Part shown: one piece after another, positions 1 through 8,652 of the stretch
Layout of the letters: every line of letters starts with the position of its first letter
Numbering within the stretch: the first letter of the stretch is position 1
NCBI GenBank assembly: GCA_002294005.1
Contig: DBEH01000020.1
Span: 1-47,057, forward strand
Direction of reading: 5' to 3'
DNA length: 47,057 nucleotides
Origin: Firmicutes bacterium UBA911
Lineage (GTDB): Bacteria; Bacillota; Desulfotomaculia; Desulfotomaculales; Desulforudaceae
Notes under the pieces: generated by a model
Databases searched by the model: none
The model's input: only the letters and a program-made list of their open reading frames with translations
What the model was told of the DNA's origin: nothing
Translations under genes and position numbers: made by a program

Positions 1-648
1 TTGCCGGGAGGGCTCCCCTCGTGGGAAGCCGCTTGAGGTCTCACTTCTACCCCCGACCCCCAGTCCCCTACTTAACCTTACACTCACGAAGAAACGGTCG
101 GCCAGGATAGCGGCCGTCATGCCGCAAGCCGTGGCGAAAATGGTGGTGCCCACCACCGCGGCCGGTTCCGCCGAGCCGTACAGCGCCCGGATCCCGATGA
201 CCGTTGTAGGAATCAGCGTCAGGCAGGCGGTGTTCAGGGCCAGAAAAGTGCACATCGCGTCCGAAGCCCGGTCCGGATACGGATTCAGTCTTTGCAGTTC
301 CTTCATCGCGATCAGCCCCATCGGCGTGGCGGCGTTGCCCAGTCCCAGGATGTTCGCGCTTAGGTTCATCACAATCGCCCCTACGGCCGGATGGTCCCTG
401 GGCACGCTCGGAAAAAGGACGCGGACCAGCGGCCGGACCAGGAAAGCCAGTACCCGCACCAGCCCGGCTTGTTCGGCGATTCTCATGACCCCCAGCCAGA
501 AGGCCATAATCGCGATCAGCCCGAAAGCCGTCTTGACCGCCAACTGTGCCCCTTCCAGAGCCGCGTCGGTCACTATCTCGATCCGGCCGTTTAGGCCCGC
601 CGCCAGAATCCCCAACAGCATCAGCGCAAGCCACACGTAGTTGACCAT
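1..648 (-). CDS. spmA: Spore maturation protein A (SpmA), 3' end cut by window edge
   Basis: The minus frame from ATG at 648 stays open to base 1, so 216 codons are visible and the stop lies outside. The product is an integral membrane protein of the nucleoside-recognition/gate family. It begins MVNYVWLALMLLGILAAGLN and carries the conserved stretch NLSANILGLGNAATPMGLIA, typical of SpmA. SpmA acts with SpmB in dehydration of the spore core. A strong Shine-Dalgarno sequence (AGGGAGGGGGGAG) lies just before the ATG. SpmA proteins are usually just under 200 residues, so the last visible residues are either a C-terminal extension or lie close to the stop. spmB would be expected just beyond the left edge. 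The upstream neighbours ytfJ and DUF2953 are also sporulation-associated. Confidence 0.88.
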   Translation of the reverse strand, partial: MVNYVWLALMLLGILAAGLNGRIEIVTDAALEGAQLAVKTAFGLIAIMAFWLGVMRIAEQAGLVRVLAFLVRPLVRVLFPSVPRDHPAVGAIVMNLSANILGLGNAATPMGLIAMKELQRLNPYPDRASDAMCTFLALNTACLTLIPTTVIGIRALYGSAEPAAVVGTTIFATACGMTAAILADRFFVSVRLSRGLGVGGRSETSSGFPRGEPSRQ

Positions 649-868
649 GCTCTCCCCCCTCCCTTGTCAACTAACGAATTACTATGACGGGCGCGAAAAG
701 GGTAGAACCCGTCCGTACGCGGGCTTGGCGGGTTTCCCCTTACCGCGGGGGCAAAAATAGTCAACCCGTGTTAACGAGCGGGCCAAGGACGGATCCCAGG
801 CGTCGTACAGGACCACCGGCCTGCAAGCCGGCCTGTGTTTACAAGCGGGCCACACAGCCGGACTTGCT

Positions 869-1276
869 CTACGGGGGCGGTTGCTCTTTCTTCTGATCCG
901 AACGCTTGATCAGGGCGTCGATCTTGTCCAGCACCTGCGGCGCCAAATCGATCAGGCGGTCGGCGATTACGTTGGCGTCCACCGGGATCAGGCGCACCTG
1001 GTCCTTGCCGATGATCAGAAAACCCACCGGCTGCACGGACACACCCGCACCGCTGCCGCCGCCGAACGGGAACACGGTCTCCTCTTCACCCTTGTCGACC
1101 TCGAACTCAGCGCCACCGGCGGCGAATCCCAGAGCGACCCGGGAAACAGGGATCACCACCGTTCCATCCGGTGTTTCCACCGGATCACCGACCATGACGT
1201 TCGCGTCGATCATTTCTTTTATGCTCTCCATCGCGGTCCTCATAAGTCCTTCGATGGGGTGCGGTTCCATTGCCAT
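869..1276 (-). CDS. ytfJ: YtfJ/GerW-family sporulation protein
   Basis: This 135-residue protein belongs to the YtfJ (GerW) family, which is made in the forespore and affects spore germination in Bacillus. The N-terminus MAMEPHPIEGLMRTAMESIK, the segment VMVGDPVETPDGTVVIPVSR and the glycine-rich GFAAGGAEFE and FPFGGGSGAGV stretches are the family signature. The C-terminus ends in a charged, proline-rich tail. The ATG at 1276 was chosen because GGGGGAAAGG sits just before it; an in-frame ATG 24 nt upstream has no such site. The start lies inside the 3' end of the DUF2953 gene (37-nt overlap), so translation is probably coupled. Confidence 0.88.
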   Translation of the reverse strand: MAMEPHPIEGLMRTAMESIKEMIDANVMVGDPVETPDGTVVIPVSRVALGFAAGGAEFEVDKGEEETVFPFGGGSGAGVSVQPVGFLIIGKDQVRLIPVDANVIADRLIDLAPQVLDKIDALIKRSDQKKEQPPP

Positions 1277-1890
1277 GTCCTTTCCCCCCTGCTGCGCCAT
1301 AAAACTTTAAGGCCTGTCATCATAATATGGCCGATGCGCACGTCAAATATGCAGTCCAGGGAAGTACGGAACCGGCGGTGCTCGTAGTCTGGGAACACCG
1401 CCAACTCCGGCTTCGCGGCCGGCGCGCAAAAAGCGTAAAGCCCGCTCACCAGCATACCTTTGGCGGCCCAAGCCACACCGACGGCCACCCCGGTATGGTG
1501 GACTTCCCCGGTACCGATCTCGGTGTACCAGCGAAAACGCCTGATCTGGGTCCGCCCGGCCAGATAAAGGAGGGCGAACAGGTAGTCCCCATATTTTTTG
1601 TAGACCGCGAACAAGGAGCCGAAAGAAACGGTCGTCTCTTCGGGGTCTCCCGTAGGCACCGTTTCGGGCCGGCTTGCATTTGTTCCGAACCGTATCCCGG
1701 GATGGCTCCGCACCAGCAGGTCCACCAGGGCCACATCGAGCGAGTAACGGAGGTACTTCAGCCAGGCCACCACCACGCTGATCCGGTCGTCCTCACCGCG
1801 GCGCTTAAACCTTAAGTGCACCCTGATCCGTGACAAAGGTACCAGGACCAAGACCAAGACCACGGCGCCGGTCACAATGATGGCTGTCAT
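1240..1890 (-). CDS. DUF2953 domain protein
   Basis: This 216-residue protein has one N-terminal hydrophobic segment (residues about 2-18, IIVTGAVVLVLVLVPL), followed by RIRVHLRFKRRGEDDRISVV and a C-terminal FDVRIGHIMMTGLKVLW segment. These are characteristic of DUF2953 proteins, which in endospore formers usually stand next to ytfJ and spmA/B. It is probably an inner-membrane protein of the sporulation programme; the biochemical role is not known. Its 3' end overlaps the start of ytfJ by 37 nt. GGAGG lies about 11 nt before the ATG, somewhat far, so a later start is possible. Confidence 0.8.
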   Translation of the reverse strand: MTAIIVTGAVVLVLVLVPLSRIRVHLRFKRRGEDDRISVVVAWLKYLRYSLDVALVDLLVRSHPGIRFGTNASRPETVPTGDPEETTVSFGSLFAVYKKYGDYLFALLYLAGRTQIRRFRWYTEIGTGEVHHTGVAVGVAWAAKGMLVSGLYAFCAPAAKPELAVFPDYEHRRFRTSLDCIFDVRIGHIMMTGLKVLWRSRGERTWQWNRTPSKDL

Positions 1891-2056
1891 TCAAGGGTTC
1901 GCCTCCGGCTTGCCGGTTTTTATCCCTGCTGCCATTTCTTGCAGTTTTCCCGGAAAGCGCCGAAAAAATATCCGGCCCCTTATGCCCGTGTCCACAGGGA
2001 CGAAATATGAACTGGGGGTATTTGGTAAAGGGCGAGTAAGCATCCCCGCCGGTTGT

Positions 2057-2173
2057 CTAACCTATGATCATTCGATGATATTCCTCAAATCCATTCAGCA
2101 GTATCTCCAATGAAGTTTTTTCAACATCACTCAAAGCCATGTTACTCATTTTCTCGGTTTCTTTTCGAATCAA
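2057..2173 (-). CDS. Possible 38-residue protein coupled to the upstream membrane-protein gene
   Basis: A TTG start at 2173 overlaps the TGA stop of the preceding membrane-protein gene (shared TTGA), the usual geometry of translational coupling. The peptide begins MIRKETEKMSNMALSDVEKT and continues SLEILLNGFEEYHRMIIG before a TAG. It is charged, would form an amphipathic helix and has no membrane segment. The alternative is ATG at the ninth codon. The whole pocket is visibly richer in A+T than its surroundings. I do not recognise a family. The proteinlike composition and overlapping start support reality, but the short length keeps confidence low. Confidence 0.35.
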   Translation of the reverse strand: MIRKETEKMSNMALSDVEKTSLEILLNGFEEYHRMIIG

Positions 2174-2493
2174 CTCGATGTCAAAGTACCCGCAAAAAGA
2201 CCGCCCACACCCAGATAGTAAATACAAATACTGCTAGAAATAATAGCCAGGCAAGACCCGTTTTTATCCTTCTTCAGAGCAACGGACGCACCCACTAAAA
2301 ACAGAGGAAATAGGAGTGGATATCCTTTAAATTTAGGCGTAGCACTTAGGTATAGTGCCATGGGCAAATACAGTATTGCACCCAATATCAGCCATTCCGA
2401 CCGCTCCTTTATCAATCCTATAAATGATATCAGAAGCGATATCGGCCAACACCAAAATAACACAAATAGTACTATTGTTAATGGAGGATTCAT
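2170..2493 (-). CDS. Small hypothetical membrane protein
   Basis: This 107-residue, strongly hydrophobic protein has about four predicted membrane segments: LTIVLFVLFWCWPISLLISF near the N-terminus, then stretches around LILGAILYLPMALYLS, YPLLFPLFLVGASVAL and IISSSICIYYLGVGGLFAG. ATG at 2493 was chosen because GAGAGGAGAAG lies about six bases before it; the longer reading upstream has no ribosome binding site. Codon use is AT-rich compared with trpS and ytfJ on either side, which suggests recent acquisition. A coupled small ORF follows. I do not recognise the family; a small immunity or superinfection-exclusion type membrane protein is possible but not supported by a motif. Confidence 0.6.
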   Translation of the reverse strand: MNPPLTIVLFVLFWCWPISLLISFIGLIKERSEWLILGAILYLPMALYLSATPKFKGYPLLFPLFLVGASVALKKDKNGSCLAIISSSICIYYLGVGGLFAGTLTSS

Positions 2494-2885
2494 TTTTGCT
2501 TCTCCTCTCATCCTGTTTATCTCCCGCATGGGGTTATGGGACCGCGCGCATTGCGCCGCAGATTATGGCTATGTTTGTCGAGTCCGACACGGGTTAAGGC
2601 TACACTCCAAACCATTGTGACTGCCGAGGTTCGAGGCCACTGTATACATCCCCATCCCGCACATATCAACGGCTTACAGCCCGTTCAGGTTCATACTGTA
2701 TACGTGTTCGAAGCAAGCCGGAATCTGGACGTTCTGCTGAACGAGTATAGCAAGCTCCTGATGCGGAAAAACATCCCGGGCGATTAGCGAACGGAGTTTA
2801 GTGCTGACGTGAACCAAGTGGCCCCGAGGGTTGTCCCGAGGCCACTTCTCTTACGCCCGTCAATTAATCTTCAATTCTGGGCGGG
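2494..2885. other. Gene-poor stretch with a possible gene remnant
   Basis: No convincing complete gene is visible here. On the plus strand the end of an open frame (about 2701-2787) reads VYVFEASRNLDVLLNEYSKL and then LMRKNIPGD before a stop. It looks like the tail of a real protein, but the sequence upstream in the same frame does not look coding. A nine-base direct repeat, ACTGTATAC, occurs at 2639-2647 and 2695-2703. The right part holds the hairpin at 2816-2847. A decayed gene end next to the AT-rich membrane-protein pocket is the simplest reading. Confidence 0.3.
2816..2847 (-). terminator. Hairpin downstream of trpS
   Basis: AAGTGGCC (2816-2823) and GGCCACTT (2840-2847) pair perfectly, with a further GGG/CCC pairing inside. 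The hairpin lies 38 nt beyond the trpS stop. No uridine run follows on the minus strand, so it may act as a weak terminator or mRNA end protector. Confidence 0.4.
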
Positions 2886-3869
2886 TCAGAGGCCCAGCGC
2901 CCGGCGTACCAGGCGCATGGTCTCCCCGGCGGCCGCCCGGGCCTTTTCGGTACCACGTTCGATCACGGCGTCGATCACCCCGGGTTGGGCTAAAAGCGCC
3001 TCCCGCCGCTCCCGGACCGGCTTCAGGTATGCGGTGAGACTCCCGGCGAGCTGGAGCTTGCAGGCCACGCACCCCACGGTGCCCGCCCGGCAGGACGCGG
3101 CTATTTCGGCGACCAGGTCGCGGTTGTAGAGTTCCTGGTAGGTGTATACGTCGCAAACCTCCGGGTGGCCGGGATCGTTCTTGCGGATGCGCGCCGGGTC
3201 GGTGATCATCATCCGCACACGTTTCTCAATCACTTCCGGAACGGCACTCAGGCCGATTTCATTCTCGTAGCTCTTGCTCATCTTCCGGCCGTCCACGCCC
3301 GGGAGCAAGGACTCCTCCGCCACCAACGCCTGCGGTTCGGGAAAGACGTTCCCGTACAAGTGATTAAAACGGCGGGCCACTTCGCGCGACAGCTCCAGGT
3401 GCGGCAGTTGGTCCTGTCCGACCGGCACCGCGTCGGCCCGGTACATCAGGATGTCCGCCGTCTGCAACAGCGGGTAGCCCAAAAAGCCGTACGTGGTGAT
3501 GTCCTTTCCCTTCGCCGCCAGTTGCTGGACCTGGTCCTTGTACGTCGGCACCCGCTCCAGCCAGGATAGGGGGGTGATCATCGAAAGCAAGAGGTGCAGT
3601 TCAGCGTGCTCAAGGAGCCGGGACTGGATGAAGACGGTGCTTCGCTCCGGGTCAATCCCCACCGCCAACCAGTCGGCCAGCATCTCCCGGGTGTTTTCCT
3701 CGATGGAGCCCGGATCGTCAAAAGCGGTGGTCAGGGCGTGCCAGTCGGCCACAAAAAAGAAGCACTCGTGTTCTTCCTGCAGCCGCAGCCAGTTGGAGAG
3801 CACGCTCAAGTGACCGATGTGCAGCCGGCCGCTGGGACGCATCCCGCTCAGAATTCGCAATTCTTTCAT
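2886..3869 (-). CDS. trpS: Tryptophanyl-tRNA synthetase
   Basis: The 327-residue cytoplasmic class I aminoacyl-tRNA synthetase charges tRNA-Trp. It begins MKELRILSGMRPSGRLHIGH, whose PSGRLHIGH is the HIGH-class signature, and has KMSKSYENEIGL as the KMSKS loop. QTADILMYRADAVPVGQDQ is the diagnostic TrpRS segment. The length fits the family. ATG at 3869 was chosen because translation upstream of it has no family character; GGAAGAAGG immediately precedes it. The gene follows the M50 peptidase gene by 26 nt and probably ends a DHH fusion-M50-trpS transcript. No T-box leader was seen, consistent with an internal operon position. The tRNA-Trp gene lies 11.5 kb away on the other strand. Confidence 0.96.
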   Translation of the reverse strand: MKELRILSGMRPSGRLHIGHLSVLSNWLRLQEEHECFFFVADWHALTTAFDDPGSIEENTREMLADWLAVGIDPERSTVFIQSRLLEHAELHLLLSMITPLSWLERVPTYKDQVQQLAAKGKDITTYGFLGYPLLQTADILMYRADAVPVGQDQLPHLELSREVARRFNHLYGNVFPEPQALVAEESLLPGVDGRKMSKSYENEIGLSAVPEVIEKRVRMMITDPARIRKNDPGHPEVCDVYTYQELYNRDLVAEIAASCRAGTVGCVACKLQLAGSLTAYLKPVRERREALLAQPGVIDAVIERGTEKARAAAGETMRLVRRALGL

Positions 3870-3895
3870 CCTTCTTCCACTAGACTGAGGCCCGG

Positions 3896-4561
3896 TCAGC
3901 TTCCGAAGAAGCGCGCGATATCGGCCGCAAACCTTAACAGAAATTGAAATGCGGGCATCACCACCGCCGTCAGGTAGATGCCGATGGCACCGGTGACCAG
4001 CAGCACGATCAAAACCGCGAAGCCGTATTTTTCCAGGCTGTAGAGCCATTCCTGCCGCCCCGGCAAGATTCCGGCCAGGATCTTGGAGCCGTCAAGCGGC
4101 GGAACCGGCAGCAGGTTCAGGAAAGCCAGCACCAGGTTGATCAAAATCAGGGAGTAGAGAAAATTGCCAAAGAGCGTTTGCGTCATGGCCGCGATCCCCT
4201 GCAGTCCCATCAGCAGACCAAGGAGCACCGCGCCAGCGGCCGCGAGCAGCAGGTTGGAACCCGGTCCGGCAAACGAAACCAGCATCATCCCCCGCTTGAT
4301 GTCGCCCCGGAAGTTGTACGGGTTCACCGGCACCGGTTTCGCCCAGCCGAAGACCACGCCGGCGTTTAGGAGCACCAGCGCCGCCGGGAGGATGATCGAC
4401 CCGACCAGGTCCAGGTGGGGGATTGGGTTGAGCGTCAGGCGCCCGGCACGCTCGGCCGTCCTGTCACCGAGCCTCTTGGCCATCCAGCCGTGCGCGACTT
4501 CGTGAAAGACCACACCGATCACGATGACGAGAACGGCAATCACGGGATTGGCCCCGAACAT
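3896..4561 (-). CDS. Site-2 protease family (M50) membrane metalloprotease
   Basis: This 221-residue polytopic membrane protein has the zinc-binding HEVAHG motif near residues 20-25 within the first hydrophobic segment, the conserved NPIPHLD stretch, and a second-ligand motif LLPVPPLDGSKI. These mark the small site-2 protease-like group, often next to trpS and scpAB in clostridial genomes. It is predicted to cleave within membranes; the substrate is unknown. Its ATG (4561-4559) overlaps the TAA of the upstream DHH-CBS-nucleotidyltransferase gene by one base (TAATG), so the two are translationally coupled. Confidence 0.92.
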   Translation of the reverse strand: MFGANPVIAVLVIVIGVVFHEVAHGWMAKRLGDRTAERAGRLTLNPIPHLDLVGSIILPAALVLLNAGVVFGWAKPVPVNPYNFRGDIKRGMMLVSFAGPGSNLLLAAAGAVLLGLLMGLQGIAAMTQTLFGNFLYSLILINLVLAFLNLLPVPPLDGSKILAGILPGRQEWLYSLEKYGFAVLIVLLVTGAIGIYLTAVVMPAFQFLLRFAADIARFFGS

Positions 4562-7191
4562 TACGAGCGATCCCCCCAATCCATCATTGTCTCCCGGGCC
4601 AGGTTCATTTCCCCTTCCCGGGAGGTCACCTCACCGCGCAATTTGGCCCGCCACACCGCTTCCCTGATCCTCTTCATGCCGGTTTGTTCCTGGTAACCTA
4701 AGTCCCTAATATCCTTGCCCGTGATCACCGGTTTATGTTTGTACAGTGCGGCCAGGGCTTCCCGGAACCGTTCTTTCCAGGCCTTCTTCTCCAGCATGAG
4801 CAGCACGATCGGGTAGCCCTCGCGCGGCAGGTTCACGAGCTTCAAAGCCGCAGTCCGGGCCTCAGGCGCTTCGGCGGCCGACAGCCTGGATACCGCGGAC
4901 CGCCAGCCGGCGATCGTGTACAGGATTTTGTCGGTCTGACCCCTGCGCAACTGGTACGACCGGCAGAGCTCGTCAACAACGACCAGGTTCTGCCAGTGCA
5001 GGATGGCGATCAAGTAGCACAGCCAGGGTTCGGCCGGCTGGGGCACTTTCCAGGAACCAAGACTGCCAAGGGCCTTGGGTATTCCCGAGATCATCGGTTG
5101 GACTTCCCAGTACAGGATGTCCGGAAACAACGACGGCCAGAGATTGAGTTGGCTCAGGCGGGCCAATATGGCCGGAACCCGCGGCTCCTTCAGCAAACGC
5201 CGGAACTCGGCCCAGATCCGGTCGGGCGGAGCCTGGGACAAAAGCTTGTCGCTCACCGCTTCCCGGATCAGCTTCAGCGTCTCCCGTTCGATATTGAAAC
5301 CAAACCGCTGCTCCAGGCGGACCGCTTGCAAAAGACGCACCGGGTCCTCCTCGAAACTGTGGTTGTGTAAGGCGCGGACCACCCCGTGGTGCAGATCGTC
5401 ACGGCAGCCGAAATAATCGATCACTTCACCGAAGCGGTCGGGGTTCACCCCGACGGCCAGGGCATTCACCGTGAAATCCCGCCGGTAGAGTTCGTGCCGC
5501 AGGGCGGATACTTTGCTATTGGGCAGTTCCGAACCATGCTCAAAAAACCCGGTCCGCAAGGCCACGATGGCCACTTTCCGCCCGTTACAGGCGATTGTAT
5601 ACCCCGACCGGTCGTCAGCGCCGAGCCGCCCCCCGGCCTTCCGGGCCAGTGCTTCGGCAAAGGCCGGCCCGTTACCCTCCACCACCAGCTCCAGATTTTG
5701 TCCCGGGGAACCCAGAAACACATCCCTGACCGTTTCTCCAGTCAGGTAGACGGCGCAACCGGTGGCCGAACCAACCTCACCGGCGACCGTCAGAAGATCG
5801 GCCTGTTCGGGTTTGAGGTGGCGCCGGATCAGGTCGGCCGCTGCCGCGTCCCGGTAGTAGGACGGGACGCGGGTCTTTACGTACAAAGTGGAAAACCGCG
5901 GTTTGAATTGGGGGTGCAGCGTCTTTAGGATGTCGGTCCGGGAAACGATCCCGATCAGGTGCCCGTTATCCACAACCGGCAGCCGGCCGATATTGTTCTC
6001 GATCATTACGGCCTGCACTTCGGTAACCGGGGTATCCCGTGAAACGGTGACCACGTTTTTGCTCATGTAACCCTTGACCGGTGCGTGACCCAGGTTGTGC
6101 CGCTGGGCCTTCTCCACGTCCCGCCGGGAGATGACCCCGACCAGAGCGCCGTCCGACACCACCGGCATCCCGCGGTGTCCGTAGCGCAACATGATCTGGT
6201 TGGCCTCGGAGACCGTGATGCCGGGGGGCACGCTTTTCACCGGCGAAGTCATGATGTCCCCGGCCAAAAGCGGCGGCACCACCAATTCTCCCACCACCTG
6301 CAGGAGTTCCGCCGTGATCGTCTCCACGTCGGTGCTCTTTACGGTGGCCGAGGCGGCCGCGTGGTGCCCGCCGCCACCGAAGTGGGCCAGAATGTCCCGC
6401 ACGTTCACCTCCGGAAGCGCGCTGCGCCCCACAATGTGGGTCCGGTCCTCCATGGCGACCGCGCAAAAAACGGCGTCCAACTGTTCAAGCTCGGCCAGTT
6501 TATGCGTCAAGAGCGCCAGGCCGCCGACGAATTCATTGACCCGTGTACGCGCCACCAGAATCCGGGCCCCGTTGACAAAGTGCCTCTCCGCCGAAATCAA
6601 GAGGTCCCGCAGCAGGTTTTTCTGCTCGTTGGTCAGGGGGCGCCCCAGGAAATTGGCCACCACGCCCAGATTCGCTCCCTGGGCCAGCAAGAAAGCGACC
6701 GCCTCCGCGTCCCGGTCGGTGGTGCTGGAGAAAATCAAACACCCTGTGTCGCCGTAAATACCAAGCGCCAGCACCGTGGCCTCGTAGGGCGAGACCGGAA
6801 CCCCGCGGCGCTTGAGCTCCTCGACCAGCAACGTGGTCGTGGCGCCCACCGGCTCAACGATCTCCAATTCACCCTTCAGGTCGCCTTCCACCCGGGGGTG
6901 ATGGTCGTAGACATGAATCCGGAGCCTGGGGTTCTTCAGAATCTCCGCCAGGCGTCCCAGACGGTTGGGTTGCATGGTGTCCACCACGATCAGGAAGTTC
7001 ACGTCGGAAAGCTTGATTTCGCTCGGTTTCCGGAGTTCAAGGATGTCTGTGTGGAGCGCGACAAACTCCTCGACGTTCTGGGCCATTTTGCCCGGGAGCA
7101 CCAGTTCGGCGCCCGGATGCAACTTCTGCGCGGCCACCATCGCGGCCAGACCGTCGAAATCAGTATTGGTGTGGGTTGTGATCACTTTCAT
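4561..7191 (-). CDS. DHH-DHHA1, CBS-pair and tRNA-nucleotidyltransferase-like fusion protein
   Basis: The 876-residue protein has four parts. Residues 1-300 are a DHH/DHHA1 phosphoesterase unit (THTNTDFDG at 6-14, VVDTM at 69-73, DHHP at 96-99, GGGGHHAAAS at 272-281). Two CBS repeats (about 310-363 and 372-424) follow, usually adenylate sensors. Then comes a class II poly(A) polymerase/CCA-adding head domain (about 475-600) and its RNA-binding helices (EEDPVRLLQAVRLEQRFGF). The DHH unit looks intact. In the nucleotidyltransferase domain, however, the catalytic D-x-D is N499-L-E501 (QNLELVVEG), the second glycine of the usual VGG motif is Glu (LTGETVRD), and the third acid is Ala541 (KVAIVALR). 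RRDFTVNALA is kept. The start (ATG at 7191) has GGTGA upstream. The domain order is a known fusion; loss of catalytic acids is what stands out. Confidence 0.93.
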   Translation of the reverse strand: MKVITTHTNTDFDGLAAMVAAQKLHPGAELVLPGKMAQNVEEFVALHTDILELRKPSEIKLSDVNFLIVVDTMQPNRLGRLAEILKNPRLRIHVYDHHPRVEGDLKGELEIVEPVGATTTLLVEELKRRGVPVSPYEATVLALGIYGDTGCLIFSSTTDRDAEAVAFLLAQGANLGVVANFLGRPLTNEQKNLLRDLLISAERHFVNGARILVARTRVNEFVGGLALLTHKLAELEQLDAVFCAVAMEDRTHIVGRSALPEVNVRDILAHFGGGGHHAAASATVKSTDVETITAELLQVVGELVVPPLLAGDIMTSPVKSVPPGITVSEANQIMLRYGHRGMPVVSDGALVGVISRRDVEKAQRHNLGHAPVKGYMSKNVVTVSRDTPVTEVQAVMIENNIGRLPVVDNGHLIGIVSRTDILKTLHPQFKPRFSTLYVKTRVPSYYRDAAAADLIRRHLKPEQADLLTVAGEVGSATGCAVYLTGETVRDVFLGSPGQNLELVVEGNGPAFAEALARKAGGRLGADDRSGYTIACNGRKVAIVALRTGFFEHGSELPNSKVSALRHELYRRDFTVNALAVGVNPDRFGEVIDYFGCRDDLHHGVVRALHNHSFEEDPVRLLQAVRLEQRFGFNIERETLKLIREAVSDKLLSQAPPDRIWAEFRRLLKEPRVPAILARLSQLNLWPSLFPDILYWEVQPMISGIPKALGSLGSWKVPQPAEPWLCYLIAILHWQNLVVVDELCRSYQLRRGQTDKILYTIAGWRSAVSRLSAAEAPEARTAALKLVNLPREGYPIVLLMLEKKAWKERFREALAALYKHKPVITGKDIRDLGYQEQTGMKRIREAVWRAKLRGEVTSREGEMNLARETMMDWGDRS

Positions 7192-7302
7192 CGAATCACC
7201 GTTCACCCCGCACTTGGAAACTCCCCGGGCGACATTAGGCCAGGGGCGCCCGCGCCGGACGCCCCACCCCTTAACCCTGTTCCGTTCACCGAATGCCGGC
7301 CG

Positions 7303-8625
7303 CTACGCCTTTCTGGGGCGAAACCGCGCCGGCAGAACATCGTTTCGGATTAGGTCGGCGTAGCTTTCCCGGCGCACAATCAACTCGGCGCTCCCGTCCC
7401 GGACCAGAACCATTGCCGGGCGGGGAAACCGGTTGTAGTTGCCCGCCATCGAGTAGGTGTAAGCCCCGGTGCAACTCACGGCGACCAGGTCGCCGACCCG
7501 CACCGGCGGCAGGTGCGCCTGCCGGATCAACACGTCCCCCGACTCGCAGTAGCGGCCGGCCAGTGAGACGCCGGCGGTGTGAACGAGTTCGTCCATCCGG
7601 TTGGCCAGGCACGCCTCGTACCTTGCTCCGTACAGAGCCGGGCGGGGGTTGTCTCCCATCCCGCCGTCCACCGCCACATAGGTCCGGATATCCGGAATCT
7701 CTTTGACCGTGCCCACGGTGTACAACGTTGTGCCCGCCGGGCCGGAGATGGACCGCCCGGGCTCGACCAGTACCCTGGGAATGGGCAGGTTTTCGCTCCC
7801 CGCCGCCTGCGCCACCGCTCCCAGAATGGTTTTAGCCAGGTCGGGCACGGCGGGCGGGTCATCCCCCGGACCATAGTAGATCCCCAGACCGCCACCCAGG
7901 TCAAGCTCTTCAATCACCCAGCCCGTCACGTCCCGCACCCGGCCGGCGAAGGCCAACAGGATCCGGGCGGCGTCGGCGTACGGTTCCAGTTCGAAAATCT
8001 GCGAGCCGATGTGGCAGTGCAAGCCGCGCAGCCGCAAGGCCGGATGCTCCAGGCAACGGCGGACCGCTTCCAGTGCCTGACCGTCCGGAATGGCCAAGCC
8101 GAACTTCGAGTCGATCTGACCGGTTCGGATGTAATCATGGGTATGGGCCTCAATCCCGGGGGTCAGGCGCAGCAAAAGGCTGCATTCCCGGCCTTGCTCC
8201 GCCGCCAAGCGGCCCAGAAGGTCAAGTTCGTCGATACTGTCACACACGAACCGGTGCACGCCGGCGCGCAGCGCCGCCCGCACCTCGTCGGCCGTCTTGT
8301 TGTTGCCGTGAAAATAGACCCGGTTCATCGGGAAACCAGCCTTGGCGGCGGTGTAGAGCTCGCCGCCGGAGACGACGTCCAAGCCCAACCCTTCTTCCTC
8401 GACCAACCGGCAAACGGCAAGGGTCAGGAGGGCCTTCCCCGCATAGAGCACCCCGCCGTTGCCCCCGGCAAAGGCCAGCCGGTACGAACGGCAGTTTTCT
8501 CTAAACAGCGCTTCATCCAGCACGTAAAGGGGCGTCCCGAAAACCCGGGCCAAATCGACGGTGTCGCAGCCCCCGATTTCCAGGCGACCTTTTTCGTTGA
8601 CCTGCATGGTGCCGTGCAGTCTCAT
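7303..8625 (-). CDS. lysA: Diaminopimelate decarboxylase
   Basis: This 440-residue fold III PLP enzyme decarboxylates meso-diaminopimelate to L-lysine, the last step of lysine synthesis. The PLP lysine lies in VLYAGKALLT near the N-terminus. VDGGMGDNPRPALYG and GRYCESGDVL are the conserved substrate and active-site segments, and LDLGGGLGIYYG is the glycine-rich phosphate-binding loop. GGGAGGCG stands seven bases before the ATG. It lies 27 nt downstream of trpB2, and the pair probably shares the promoter at 10043-10071. Confidence 0.95.
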   Translation of the reverse strand: MRLHGTMQVNEKGRLEIGGCDTVDLARVFGTPLYVLDEALFRENCRSYRLAFAGGNGGVLYAGKALLTLAVCRLVEEEGLGLDVVSGGELYTAAKAGFPMNRVYFHGNNKTADEVRAALRAGVHRFVCDSIDELDLLGRLAAEQGRECSLLLRLTPGIEAHTHDYIRTGQIDSKFGLAIPDGQALEAVRRCLEHPALRLRGLHCHIGSQIFELEPYADAARILLAFAGRVRDVTGWVIEELDLGGGLGIYYGPGDDPPAVPDLAKTILGAVAQAAGSENLPIPRVLVEPGRSISGPAGTTLYTVGTVKEIPDIRTYVAVDGGMGDNPRPALYGARYEACLANRMDELVHTAGVSLAGRYCESGDVLIRQAHLPPVRVGDLVAVSCTGAYTYSMAGNYNRFPRPAMVLVRDGSAELIVRRESYADLIRNDVLPARFRPRKA

Positions 8626-8652
8626 ATCCGCCTCCCGGCCCGAAAAAAATTC

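Noticed and set aside
68..670. Long minus and plus frames over the spmA region with Gly/Arg/Asp-rich or Ser/Arg-rich translations
   Set aside because: They are out-of-frame shadows of spmA; only the frame from 648 gives a hydrophobic protein with family motifs.
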